Shown one piece after another: positions 9,363-17,764 of a DNA stretch of 64,000 nucleotides (within the stretch, counting starts at the first letter, position 1; every line of letters begins with the position of its first letter). The notes under the pieces are model-generated. The model saw only the letters and a list, made by a program, of their open reading frames with translations, had not been told where the DNA came from and did not search any database. The stretch is from contig NZ_JASAMB010000012.1 of assembly GCF_029948125.1 (NCBI RefSeq), positions 1 through 64,000 on the forward strand. Direction: 5' to 3'. This stretch comes from Catellatospora sp. KI3 (GTDB lineage Bacteria; Actinomycetota; Actinomycetes; Mycobacteriales; Micromonosporaceae). Position numbers and translations under genes: made by a program.

Positions 9363-11210
9363 TCAGACGGGCCGCAGCGTCCAGATCAGGTCGCGGTTGT
9401 CACCGACGACAGTCTGCTGGTCGAGCGTGGACCCACTACCCGCGGTCATCCGGAGGGTCTTGCCGCTGTACCGGTTGACCAGGAAGTATGTGCCGTCGGC
9501 GACCCGCCGCAGCGTCCACTCCTGCCGAGTCGCGGCGGCGCAGGTGGCCTGCCGCACGCCGATGCCGGCCGCCGTGCTGGCGCTGACCAGGTCGAGGCAC
9601 AGGTTGCTGTTGACGTTCAGCAGCTTCCAGTACGAGCCGCTGGCCTGGAGCTTCCAGCGCTGGCTGGTCGCACCGGACGGCGCCGCATGGGTGATCAGCG
9701 CCCCGGACGCGGTCGAAGCCCCGGCGACCTCGGCGTTCTCCAGGTTGTTGATGCCCTGGAGGTAGTAGACGCCGTTGTTGACCGGCCCCGGGTCGGTGAT
9801 CCGGTTGAAGACCCACTTCTGGTTCGCGGCGCCGGTGTAGGGCTGCTGCTGGACCGGGGTCGGGTAGGCGCCGGAGACGGTCAGCGCGAGCCCGGACAGC
9901 CAGTCGAAGATCGCGTACTGGCCGCTGCCGACGGGCAGGTAGGCCAGTCGCATGCCGTCCTGGCCGGCGCAGTAGTACTGCAGGGTGGTGGTGCCGGGGG
10001 TGGTGCCGCTGTAGGAGCTGTCCAGGCACATGCCGCTGCCGGTGTTGATGAACTGCAGTCCGGTGGTGTATCCCATGAGCCACTTCTGGCTCGGGGTGTC
10101 CACCCGGGTCCGCTGGCTCAGCTCGACCAGCCCGGCGGTCGACGCGCCGATCGGTTCGAGCGCCTCACCGGTGGAGGCGCTGGTGATGGCGTACGTCCAG
10201 CCGACCTTCGGGTGGGTGGTGACGTCGGCGGTCCCGCCCGCGATGAAGTAGGCGCTGTTGGCGGTGTTCCAGTGCGTGGCCAGGTAGCTGCCCGCCGTCG
10301 GGTTGGCGTTGAAGTAGTCGTCGCGGTTGCAGTCGGGCAGCCGGTAGTCGTTCCACTGCAGGCAGGTCCACGTGGGGGTGCCGCCGTAGCACATCAGGTC
10401 CCACTGGTCGAGGCAGTGCCAGCTGCCGTCGGTGTGCGGCGCGGTCAGCTGCGCCGCACCGAGGGTGTGACCGAGCTCGTGCGCGATCGCGTTGGCACCG
10501 AAGCAGCCGGGGATGGCGTCGACCCGGGCGAAGCTCTGGCCGTTGTTGAGGTTTCCCGCGCCGGTGGTGAGGTCGTCCGGCTTGATCTCGCCGACGCCGC
10601 AGATCACCGTCGCCTCGGTCAGCATCAGGTACTTGCGGTCGTTGCTGTTATACCCCAGGTTCTGCGCGGCGGTCTTGCTGGTGTCGAGGGTCGCCAGCGA
10701 GCCGGCGGGCACCACGTGGTTGCGGACCACCGCCGCGCAGCCGCCGGACACCGCGGTCGTCACGAACCGCAGGTGGCGGCTGCGGTTGCTGACGGCCGCC
10801 TGGTCGTTGAACTGGTCGTCCGCGTTGGCCAGCCAGGCCCGGATCATCGGCAGCAGCTGCGCGTACCGGTCGGGCATGGTGGCCTCACGCAGGTACAGCA
10901 CCTCGATCCGCTTGCCTGACGTACCGTCGCCGTCACACGCGACCAGCTGCGGGCCGGCCTGCTCGACGGACACGCCCCGGGCGGCGAGGTCCTTGGTCGT
11001 CAGCGCCGCCGGGCCGCTGCGTTCACCGATCCTGGCGCCGGGGAAGACGTCGTATGAGGCGGTTCCGCACGAAGCCGGCCTGGCGCCCGGGTCGGGGCCG
11101 GTGCATGGGTCGGCGGGCGTGCCGGCCGCGACGGCCGGTGTGGAGGTGCCCAGAGCGGCGGCCAGCAGCACACCGCTGAGAGCCACGCTGAGGTGTCGCC
11201 GAAGCAACAT
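9363..11210 (-). CDS. Secreted zinc metalloprotease with ricin-type lectin repeats
   Basis: A 615-residue exported protein. A signal peptide covers about residues 1-29. The catalytic domain has HELGHTLGA at 244-252, followed by APH at 257-259 and the Met-turn DLMCYGG near 271-277, which is metzincin-like. From about residue 325 to the end, two ricin B-type beta-trefoil domains are visible by their repeated Q.W motifs (SQKW, NQKW, SQRW and the final trefoil strand). The trefoils probably tether the protease to polysaccharide. The start has AGGAG upstream. It is convergent with the lectin gene, so three adjacent genes encode secreted binding or cutting proteins. Confidence 0.88.
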   Translation of the reverse strand: MLLRRHLSVALSGVLLAAALGTSTPAVAAGTPADPCTGPDPGARPASCGTASYDVFPGARIGERSGPAALTTKDLAARGVSVEQAGPQLVACDGDGTSGKRIEVLYLREATMPDRYAQLLPMIRAWLANADDQFNDQAAVSNRSRHLRFVTTAVSGGCAAVVRNHVVPAGSLATLDTSKTAAQNLGYNSNDRKYLMLTEATVICGVGEIKPDDLTTGAGNLNNGQSFARVDAIPGCFGANAIAHELGHTLGAAQLTAPHTDGSWHCLDQWDLMCYGGTPTWTCLQWNDYRLPDCNRDDYFNANPTAGSYLATHWNTANSAYFIAGGTADVTTHPKVGWTYAITSASTGEALEPIGASTAGLVELSQRTRVDTPSQKWLMGYTTGLQFINTGSGMCLDSSYSGTTPGTTTLQYYCAGQDGMRLAYLPVGSGQYAIFDWLSGLALTVSGAYPTPVQQQPYTGAANQKWVFNRITDPGPVNNGVYYLQGINNLENAEVAGASTASGALITHAAPSGATSQRWKLQASGSYWKLLNVNSNLCLDLVSASTAAGIGVRQATCAAATRQEWTLRRVADGTYFLVNRYSGKTLRMTAGSGSTLDQQTVVGDNRDLIWTLRPV

Positions 11211-11364
11211 GATGCTCCTGTCGTCAGTTGTCGTCTACATAGGACCACTCGAAGATCATCCTTTCATCTACCGCAAGACATATCGAGCGCTGACAAATGA
11301 TGCAAGATCCGCCACAAAGCATTGACATGCGCCCGTACGCCTGAAACTGGCCAATGCAGGCGGG

Positions 11365-12675
11365 CTACCTGCGAACCGCGGCGCGAGCGGGGTGCGGGGC
11401 GGCGATGAAGGCGTCCGCGAGTTGCCGGGCCAGCCAGGCGACCGGGGGCAGGAGCAGCAGCCAGCTGACGTACGCCCAGCCCAGGTGGGTGTGCTCCAGC
11501 GCCCGGGCGACCGCGGCCGCACCGCGCGCCTGATGCCCGTCGGGGCCGGTGTACCGGGCACGCCACAGCACCTCGGGGTGGTCGGCGGCGGCGGCCACCA
11601 CCAGGTCCGCCGGATGCCGGCGCAGCAGCCAACCGGTCACGGCACCGCACGGGCCGCAGTCCTGGTCCAGCCAGACGGTCGCGGCGGGTCGGGGCAGCGG
11701 ACGCAGCCGGGGCATCCAGGCGCGGACCTGGCCGCGGTAGGCGCGCCAGGCGGGCCCGAACCGGGCGGCCAGGTCGGCCTGCTCGTGCGGTGCCGCCAGT
11801 GCCGCACTGAACGCGACGGCGGCCACGGCGGTGGCGGCCAGGGTGAAGCTGCCCGCGCCCACCGCGAGCACCAGCATCAGCAGCGAGGCGCTGAGCTGCA
11901 TGGGGTTGGCCAGGTAGGCGTACGGCCCGGTGCTGACCAGACGTTTCGGCGGGTCCCAGGGGTAGGGCGTGCCCTGGCCGCGTACGGCGAACTCCCGCAT
12001 CGCCGCCAGCGCCGGCACCGACACCAGCGCGGCCAGCTGCGCCAGCAGCGGCAGCACCGGGGACGGCAGCCGCCACAGGTGGTTCCAGGAACCGTCGCCG
12101 TAGGTGAACGCCGAGGTGGGGATGAGCCACAGCACGGTGCCGGAGAAGGTCAGCAGCTGCAGCAGCACGCGCGGGTAGAGCCGCCGGTCGCGGGCGGTCC
12201 AGCAGCCGAGCAGCTGCGCGGGCAGCGCCACTGCCACGATCCCGGCCAGCTCGCCGAGCCACCAGTGCGGACCCAGCTCGACCAGGGGGTCGAGCCGGGG
12301 CATGGCCAGCAGGTCCAGCCACAGCAGGAGCAGCAGCGCCAGCGGCGTCCGCAGCGCCCGGTGCGCCAGCACCGGCACCGGCCCCCACAGCACCGCCCAG
12401 CCCAGCCACAGGTCGACCGGCAGGCCGCGCCAGGCCCCGTCCACCGGGGTGTACGACCACCAGCCCAGCCGCTGGGCCACCGTGTCGAGCGCGGCGATGC
12501 CGGTGGCCGCCGCGATGAAGGACAGCAGCGCCGCACCGCGCAGTCGGCGCCGTTGTGCCGGATCGGGTGTGCGGGCGCCGGGCCGCAGCGCGGTCAGCGC
12601 CGCGCCGCCCAGCGCCGCCAGGGGCAGCACCAGGCAGGCGTAGCGGGCGACGGTGAGCGTGACGGCGGAGGTCAT
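11365..12675 (-). CDS. Membrane methyltransferase fused to DCC thioredoxin-like domain
   Basis: A 436-residue membrane protein with about eight hydrophobic segments. The central region contains RLVSTGPYAYLANPMQLS, the signature of isoprenylcysteine carboxyl methyltransferase/phospholipid methyltransferase-like enzymes, which use S-adenosylmethionine at the membrane. From about residue 330 a soluble domain begins with VWLDQDCGPCGAV, the DxxCxxC motif of DCC-family (DUF393) thiol-disulfide proteins. A final membrane segment follows. The start ATG overlaps the stop of the upstream gene by four bases (ATGA), so translation is coupled. The substrate is unknown. The fusion suggests redox chemistry linked to methylation, which is inference. 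Confidence 0.8.
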   Translation of the reverse strand: MTSAVTLTVARYACLVLPLAALGGAALTALRPGARTPDPAQRRRLRGAALLSFIAAATGIAALDTVAQRLGWWSYTPVDGAWRGLPVDLWLGWAVLWGPVPVLAHRALRTPLALLLLLWLDLLAMPRLDPLVELGPHWWLGELAGIVAVALPAQLLGCWTARDRRLYPRVLLQLLTFSGTVLWLIPTSAFTYGDGSWNHLWRLPSPVLPLLAQLAALVSVPALAAMREFAVRGQGTPYPWDPPKRLVSTGPYAYLANPMQLSASLLMLVLAVGAGSFTLAATAVAAVAFSAALAAPHEQADLAARFGPAWRAYRGQVRAWMPRLRPLPRPAATVWLDQDCGPCGAVTGWLLRRHPADLVVAAAADHPEVLWRARYTGPDGHQARGAAAVARALEHTHLGWAYVSWLLLLPPVAWLARQLADAFIAAPHPARAAVRR

Positions 12676-13652
12676 CGCAGGTCGAGCATGTCGAGCAGGT
12701 GCTCGCCGCCGGCGTGCATGAGGGTCTGCTGGATCGGGCCGAAGTACCAGAACGGATCCAGCCTGCGCTCGTACGCGATGTCGAGGGTGACCTCGGTGTG
12801 TCCGGCGTCGACGGCGCGCCAGGTCACCGCCGCGTGGCGCCAGTGGAACCAGCGCGCGTTGATGGTGGTGTCCTCGACGAATCCGAAGCCGACCCGCTGC
12901 GCGGAGCGTTCGGTGATCTCGGTGACGATGTGGCCGCCGGGGCCGTGCGCCGAGCCGTGGTACGCGAACATCCAGCGGTCGCCCAGGTCGAGGCCGTCCC
13001 CCTCGACCTGCAGCGGGGTCGGCATGCTGAGCATCCGCAGGGTGACCGACCGCAGTGCGGTCGGCTCGGGTCCGTCGGCGAGCCGTGCGGCGACCTGGTC
13101 GACCGTGAGCGGCAGGACCCGTACCACGAAAGCGGCCTGCTGCGGGTTGACCCGGACCTCTGGTGCCAGGCCTTCTCCGCCGCTGATCAGCAGCAGGGGC
13201 AGCACCAGGGCGTAGGTGCGGCTGCCGCGCCGGACCGCCTGGACGACCGCGGTGACGCCGAGCGCGACGGCGTAGACCAGCGGTGCGGCGAGCACCACGC
13301 AGATGAAGCCCTCGTGCAGGAAGACCGCGGTGAGCAGCAGCACGATGGTGACGACCTTGGTGACGCGGCCGTAGACGTTGCGTACCGAGGTGAGGGTCAG
13401 CGCGACCGCGAGCAGGGTGGGCAGGCCGACGAAGACCATGGCGCTGTCGGTGCGTCCGTCCAGCACGGTCGCGACGAACGCGACCGCGCCGACGACGGTC
13501 ACGATGGCGGCGACCGCGAGCCTGGCACGCAGCGAGGCCCGCGGTTCGGGCCGGTCGCCGGGCTCGGGCACCTGCCACTGCGGCAGCAGCTGCTCGGCGC
13601 CGGGCCGGGGCCGGTCCGGTCGGGGTGGTTCGGGCAGGTCGGAGTGGTGCAC
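12672..13652 (-). CDS. Membrane protein with C-terminal soluble domain, unknown function
   Basis: A 326-residue protein with a proline-rich cytoplasmic start, about four membrane segments between residues 45 and 145, and a soluble C-terminal domain of roughly 150 residues. The soluble part looks beta-rich (for example TEITERSAQRVGFGFVED, then VTLDIAYERRLDPFWYFGP) and could be an SRPBCC-like ligand-binding fold. The start is GTG with AAGGAGA five bases upstream, and the first of two palindromes at 13662 overlaps that site. It is the first gene of an operon with the methyltransferase-DCC gene. I do not recognise a named family. Confidence 0.72.
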   Translation of the reverse strand: MHHSDLPEPPRPDRPRPGAEQLLPQWQVPEPGDRPEPRASLRARLAVAAIVTVVGAVAFVATVLDGRTDSAMVFVGLPTLLAVALTLTSVRNVYGRVTKVVTIVLLLTAVFLHEGFICVVLAAPLVYAVALGVTAVVQAVRRGSRTYALVLPLLLISGGEGLAPEVRVNPQQAAFVVRVLPLTVDQVAARLADGPEPTALRSVTLRMLSMPTPLQVEGDGLDLGDRWMFAYHGSAHGPGGHIVTEITERSAQRVGFGFVEDTTINARWFHWRHAAVTWRAVDAGHTEVTLDIAYERRLDPFWYFGPIQQTLMHAGGEHLLDMLDLR

Positions 13653-13661
13653 GGCGTCTCC

Positions 13662-13721
13662 TTAAGCGATCGCTCAACGGCTTTCGTCGGCGACGGTACC
13701 GGTGTTTGAGCGGGCGCTCAA
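13662..13721. promoter_or_regulatory. Twin palindromic operators (TetR-type)
   Basis: Two 16-bp palindromes lie between the divergent membrane operon and kinase gene: TTAAGCGATCGCTCAA (13662-13677) and TTGAGCGGGCGCTCAA (13706-13721). They share the half-site TTGAGCG and their centres are 44 bp apart, about four helical turns. The first overlaps the ribosome binding site of the gene starting at 13652. Such half-sites are typical of TetR-family repressors. The only TetR gene in the window is at 31.5 kb, next to different palindromes, so the binding protein is probably encoded elsewhere. Confidence 0.7.
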
Positions 13722-13835
13722 GATGTTGTGGCGCTGGTCGCAGCGGCAGGTCGGCTCCGGCTGCGATCTCAGGAAGCGGAGGCGACGACAGTCCTATGTA
13801 TAGTCATGCGGACTCCTGCCGTGACGGAGGCTGCC

Positions 13836-15401
13836 ATGCATGAGGACCGCCTGTTCGTAGGCCCCCGCTCCGCGCCGGACACCTACCGCCTGCTCCAGTT
13901 GCTGGGCGCGGGCGCCGAGGGCGAGGTCTGGTCCGCCGAACGGAGCCTGTCGCAGCAGGGCCGCCAGCGTGTCGCGATCAAGATCCTCGAACCCGGCCAG
14001 GGCCGGGACGTCGAGTCATGGGAGCGGCACTCGGCGCTGCTGCGCAGCGTCCACCACCCGGGCCTGGTCCGGGTGCTCGAACTGTTCGTCGGCCCCGGTC
14101 GGCACCGCGCCGGCGAGCCGGCCCTCGACGAGCGCCACTACGTCGTCATGGAGCACGTCGAGGGGCAGCCGCTCCCCGACTGGCTCGTCCGCGTCCGTGA
14201 CCGGCCGCTGCCCTACCGGCTGCGTACGCTGGCCGGCGTGGCCGCAGCCCTCGACGAGCTGCACTCGGGCCGGCAGACGGTGCAGGCGGTCGCCCACGGC
14301 GACGTCAAACCCGGCAACATCGTGGTGCGGCCCGACGGGTCGACCGTCCTGGTCGACCCGGGCCTCATGCGGATCGCCGACGGCACCCTCATCACCGGCC
14401 GATCCGCCCCGTACGCGGCGCCCGAGCTGTTCCAGCCCGGTGGCACGATCGACCCCGCCACCGACCGGTTCGCCTTCGCCGCCACCGTCGCACACGCGGT
14501 GCTGGGCGAGCAGCCTCCGGCGCGGGCCGACGGCTACGGGCTCGACCTGAACCGGCTCACCGAGCGGCTGCGCGCCGATCCGATGTGCGGGTCGCTGACC
14601 ACCGTCCAGCGCCGGATCCTCGACGCGCTGGCGGCAGCCCCGGCCGGCCGGCCGCCGCACCTGTCCGCCTGGCTGGCCACGCTGGTCAACGAGGCCGACC
14701 CGACCGTGGTGCTCCCAGGCGGCGATCCGCGGCACGCGCCGCCGACCGTCGTGGACGCGCTGCCGCCCTGGACCCCGCCCGCGACACCGGGCGAGCCGCG
14801 ATCCCGGTCGACCGCCCTCGTGGTCGCCGTCGTCCTGCTGAGCCTCGCGATGCTCGCCGTCTTGCTCGGGGCGGCCGTCTTCGGCGGGCTCCGCCTGCTC
14901 GAACCAGCCCAGGCGGACGGCGATCAGCACGAGACCACGGCACGGCCGACCGCCGCCGCGGCGAGCGCACCGGCGGCATCGCCGTCGCCCCTGCCCTCGC
15001 CCGCTGGATCCACGGCGGCCGACGGGCTCACGCGGGCACGCGACCTGCTGTCCGGCACCTGGAAGGGAACCTACCGGTGCAGGCAGGGCCTCACCGGGCT
15101 GACACTGACGGTGTACGTGGACGACGACCAGACGGTGAAAGCCACGTTCGAGTTCTACCCGCATCCGGGCAACCCGGACGTGCCCCGGGGCTCCTTCGCG
15201 ATGGAGGGCTCGTACTCCGCCACGACCCTGGCCCTACGACCGGACTACTGGATCTCCCAGCCCGGCGACTGGGTGATGGTCGCTCTCGGCGCCAGTCTCC
15301 CGCCTTCCGGCAAGCGGATCCGCGGCGAGATCGCCACCGCGGGATGCAGCGACTTCGAGGTCGTGAAGATCTCTGACGACACCCGGTTGCCGCCGGTCTA
15401 G
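13836..15401 (+). CDS. Transmembrane serine/threonine protein kinase
   Basis: A 521-residue kinase. The glycine-rich loop GAGAEGEVW lies at about 24-32, the ATP lysine is K49 in VAIKI, the catalytic loop HGDVKPGN has Asp at 156, and the metal-binding Asp is D174 in a DPG (not DFG) motif. APE is present as AAPELF. One membrane segment spans about 325-350. A Pro/Ala/Ser-rich linker follows, then an extracellular domain of about 130 residues with WKGTYRCRQGLTGL near its start and Cys pairs. The start ATG at 13836 has GGAGG five bases upstream; the longer open frame does not. It is a Hanks-type sensor kinase. The DPG variant and unusually short N-lobe deserve note, though the key residues are retained. 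Confidence 0.85.
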   Translation: MHEDRLFVGPRSAPDTYRLLQLLGAGAEGEVWSAERSLSQQGRQRVAIKILEPGQGRDVESWERHSALLRSVHHPGLVRVLELFVGPGRHRAGEPALDERHYVVMEHVEGQPLPDWLVRVRDRPLPYRLRTLAGVAAALDELHSGRQTVQAVAHGDVKPGNIVVRPDGSTVLVDPGLMRIADGTLITGRSAPYAAPELFQPGGTIDPATDRFAFAATVAHAVLGEQPPARADGYGLDLNRLTERLRADPMCGSLTTVQRRILDALAAAPAGRPPHLSAWLATLVNEADPTVVLPGGDPRHAPPTVVDALPPWTPPATPGEPRSRSTALVVAVVLLSLAMLAVLLGAAVFGGLRLLEPAQADGDQHETTARPTAAAASAPAASPSPLPSPAGSTAADGLTRARDLLSGTWKGTYRCRQGLTGLTLTVYVDDDQTVKATFEFYPHPGNPDVPRGSFAMEGSYSATTLALRPDYWISQPGDWVMVALGASLPPSGKRIRGEIATAGCSDFEVVKISDDTRLPPV

Positions 15402-15405
15402 TGCC

Positions 15406-15561
15406 GTGACCGCTAACGTCTACCGGGTTGGCAGCCTGGACGTGGCCCGCGAAGGCCTTCCCATGGGTTATCGCGACGATCTGGCTTCCGATGTTCAGCG
15501 GCTGCTGAACGAACTGTGTATCAAGCTGAATAAAGCGCAGGTCGAAGCCCGGCTTCCCTAA
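15406..15561 (+). CDS. Possible 51-residue small protein
   Basis: An open frame starts at a GTG four bases after the kinase stop and encodes 51 residues, ending in NKAQVEARLP. It has a helical, charged C-terminal half (LASDVQRLLNELCIKLNKAQ). Its stop codon falls inside the loop of the following terminator hairpin. Codon use is less G/C-biased than in the neighbours (AAT, AAA, TGT, GAT). I do not recognise it. It could be a real small protein, a remnant of a longer gene, or chance. Confidence 0.35.
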   Translation: MTANVYRVGSLDVAREGLPMGYRDDLASDVQRLLNELCIKLNKAQVEARLP

Positions 15562-15581
15562 CGTGGGAAGCCGGGCTTCGA
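15542..15581. terminator. Long perfect hairpin after kinase gene
   Basis: A 17-bp perfect stem (15542-15558 with 15565-15581) closes on the six-base loop TAACGT. A partly T-rich stretch follows. It ends the kinase transcript and could also act on the opposite strand for the gene ending at 15693. Confidence 0.8.
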
Positions 15582-15692
15582 ACTCTATGTGTGCACAGTG
15601 GCCGCAGGATGAGAGGCGGTGGTGACGTGGGCCGCCCGGCGCGACTGGCTGGGAGTCTCGGCGCCTACTGCCTTTGCCCGGTCGGACTTCGG

Positions 15693-16451
15693 TCAGCCGA
15701 GGCCGGCGACCCGTTGGTGCAGTCGCGTGTAATAAGTGATGCGGGAGTCGACCCCGATCTGGGTGCCCTTGACGAAATCGCTCGGGTCTGCCCCAAGCTC
15801 GATCATGGACGCCGCCACCACCTCCATAAGCGAGGCGTGCTGCTCGTCCTCGGTGATGTTGGCATCGAGGAAGCGGCGGAAGTCGCAGTCGGGCCAGCCG
15901 GTCTCGAACGCGCCCTTGATCGCCGTGTACTCGGGTATGAGCAGCCGCTCGCTGCCCATCCCCAGCACGCCGACGGCGGTCAGCGGCGACGTGGCGCAGG
16001 CGCTCTCGATCTCGCGCAGGAACTCGACAGTCTCGGCGAACGGAGTGACGTCCCCTGGTGTCAGACCCACGGATCCGCCGAGCTGGTGCAGCAGCCAGGG
16101 GTGGGCCAGCGGCGCGACGCGGTCGCGCAGCGGACCATGCTCACCCCGGGCGATCTGCATGATCATGGAACGGATGTGCACATGCCCCAGCGAGGCGGCG
16201 AGGTTCATGAGCAACTGCGCGAACGGGTTGGTGACGATCAGCTCCTGGCTCACCCAGAGCCGGAGGATGTCGCGGGACACGCCGGCGGCCGCGAAGAACG
16301 GGTGGTCCTGGATGCGGGACTCGTCGACGTAGGTGATCGATTCGATGATCGCCGGATGCGAGACGTCACCGGCGACAGGGGCGAACCACTCGTCGTAATG
16401 CCAGTTCAGGGTGGATGGAACGCCGAATTTCAACGATGAGGCAAGTTGCAC
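15693..16451 (-). CDS. Heme-oxygenase-like iron-dependent oxidase family protein
   Basis: A 252-residue helical protein of the iron-containing redox/PqqC-TenA-like fold. Recognisable elements are GEHGPLR, HQLGGSVGL, an acidic helix (SERLLIPEYTAIKGAFE), and near the end FLDANITEDEQHASLMEV. The last corresponds to the family's F..H....DE.HA metal-binding helix, but the first His appears to be Asn here. That may weaken or change metal binding; the alignment is from memory. The start is GTG with GGAG six bases upstream. It sits 21 bases downstream of the membrane-protein gene and is probably co-transcribed with it. The substrate is unknown. Confidence 0.68.
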   Translation of the reverse strand: MQLASSLKFGVPSTLNWHYDEWFAPVAGDVSHPAIIESITYVDESRIQDHPFFAAAGVSRDILRLWVSQELIVTNPFAQLLMNLAASLGHVHIRSMIMQIARGEHGPLRDRVAPLAHPWLLHQLGGSVGLTPGDVTPFAETVEFLREIESACATSPLTAVGVLGMGSERLLIPEYTAIKGAFETGWPDCDFRRFLDANITEDEQHASLMEVVAASMIELGADPSDFVKGTQIGVDSRITYYTRLHQRVAGLG

Positions 16452-16472
16452 GCCATCTCCAGTGAGGATCGT

Positions 16473-17360
16473 TCATCTTCCACTGAGGTTCGGGCGACTG
16501 GCCTGGTTGAGGACCAGCGCAGTCTGTCCGATCCAGAAGTCGTGAAGGTCGGGACTGACTCTAACCCACTGGCGCACTCGTGGCCTGCGCTCAACGGGAA
16601 TTTGATAGTACACCTGACTCTCCCGACCCCGATGTGGTCCGTACACCAAGTACTCCCCCTGCGAAACGGGCAGCTTCGACCACAGATCCTCGGCCAGTAA
16701 TGCGAAGTTGAGACGCGTATCGAGAAACTCGCTGAAATGGGCTCGAATGCTTTCCGCACGCGTTTGCAGATGCACTCGGTCGGGCAGGATGTAGGTGTAT
16801 TTCACGCCTCGGGCGAGGTTGGCCCGCATGACGTCCATGAAGTCGAATAGGGGGTCCTTCTCGCCGCCCAGCTCAGCCAGGAGCTCGTCGGTGACCAGCC
16901 AGATGTCCTGCACGTTGGCGGTCCGTTCGATCTCAACCAGGGCGGGATCGGAGATGATGTGCGTGGCCGCGAGCCCGAGGTCCGAACGCAGGCGTTCCAG
17001 CCGCCGGTTGTATTCGACCAGGCCGGTCTGGAGATTGTTAGACATCGCCAGCAGGGTCTGCCGGTCCTGCGACAGCTCGGTGTTCATCACCGTCACGATC
17101 TTCGTGTGCAACTCGGCCGCGCCGTCCTCGTGCCGGTCGAGATGGCGCGACACGATGCGGTGCTGGATGAGCAGTGCGGTCGCGGTCGTCGCGATGGCCA
17201 CCACGCCGAGTGCCAGCAGTGCCCGCCAGAAGCTCTGCGACGTCATGCTCTCCTCGAGGTATCCGAGGACGAGGATCAGGATTCCCAGGGCGGCGCCGAC
17301 TATCAGTTCGGCCGAAATCAGAGCATTGCTTCTCGGACCCGGTGACAACGAAGCCCCCAC
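16473..17360 (-). CDS. Two-TM membrane protein with cytoplasmic sensor-like domain
   Basis: A 295-residue protein. Two membrane segments lie at about residues 14-34 and 45-65. A coiled-coil-prone stretch follows (near 75-125, with NTELSQDRQTLLAMSNNLQ), then a C-terminal globular domain with QDIWLVTDELL and ANLARGVKYTYILPDRV. Similar globular domains occur next to regulatory or membrane modules in actinobacteria, but I cannot name the family. The start is a GTG near the end of the open frame with a weak ribosome binding site. It forms a probable operon with the heme-oxygenase-like gene, so the pair may act as sensor and enzyme. Confidence 0.6.
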   Translation of the reverse strand: MGASLSPGPRSNALISAELIVGAALGILILVLGYLEESMTSQSFWRALLALGVVAIATTATALLIQHRIVSRHLDRHEDGAAELHTKIVTVMNTELSQDRQTLLAMSNNLQTGLVEYNRRLERLRSDLGLAATHIISDPALVEIERTANVQDIWLVTDELLAELGGEKDPLFDFMDVMRANLARGVKYTYILPDRVHLQTRAESIRAHFSEFLDTRLNFALLAEDLWSKLPVSQGEYLVYGPHRGRESQVYYQIPVERRPRVRQWVRVSPDLHDFWIGQTALVLNQASRPNLSGR

Positions 17361-17616
17361 CCGCTCGTCTGATCGTGGAGATAGTCTCGCACCTATTCAA
17401 TAATGATCGCCATGCGTCGTCGGGCGCGCGGTGAACCAGCGCTGTCACATCGCTGTCGATGCTCTGACCGATGTGGATGCGAGCCGTTCAGAATTGTCGG
17501 CTCGCAGCCTGCTCGCCGTGGCCCGGCAGGGGCGAAGCGGTCATGACGATCTGTGTGGCACCTGTTTCGGACGGCGTGGGCATCGGTGCTGCCTGGCTTG
17601 AGCACGGCTTGCCCAT
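17361..17616. other. Intergenic stretch without gene
   Basis: Upstream region of the membrane-protein/oxidase pair. It is locally A/T-richer around 17388-17415 (TATTCAATAATGATCGCC), which may hold their promoter on the minus strand. No coding signal is seen. Confidence 0.4.
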
Positions 17617-17692
17617 TGGGTACGGGTGGCTGTCCTGGTCCGATGGGTGCATAGCCCAGAGTTCGCAGGTTCAAATCCCGACGGGTCCGCCA
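17617..17692 (+). pseudogene. Decayed tRNA-fMet copy
   Basis: The 3' two thirds match the anticodon, variable and T arms of an actinobacterial initiator tRNA: TGGGTGCATAGCCCAGAG (anticodon stem and CAT anticodon), then TCGCAGGTTCAAATCC, with a terminal CCA at 17690-17692. Against the usual TGGGCTCATAACCCA the loop is mutated (position 33 is G, not T). The acceptor 3' strand CGGGTCC has no complementary 5' strand upstream, and the T stem is mispaired. It is therefore not a functional tRNA. An IS630 remnant lies 70 bases away. It may be the scar of an integration or transposition event. Confidence 0.6.
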
Positions 17693-17764
17693 GGCAGCCC
17701 GGACACTCGACGCTGCCACCGCGGCGCGGCCTAGTGCTCTGGCTGTATATGTTCGCCGGCTTGG

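Noticed and set aside
17617-17692. Functional tRNA-Met
   Set aside because: The acceptor stem cannot form, the T stem is mispaired, and the universal T33 is replaced by G.
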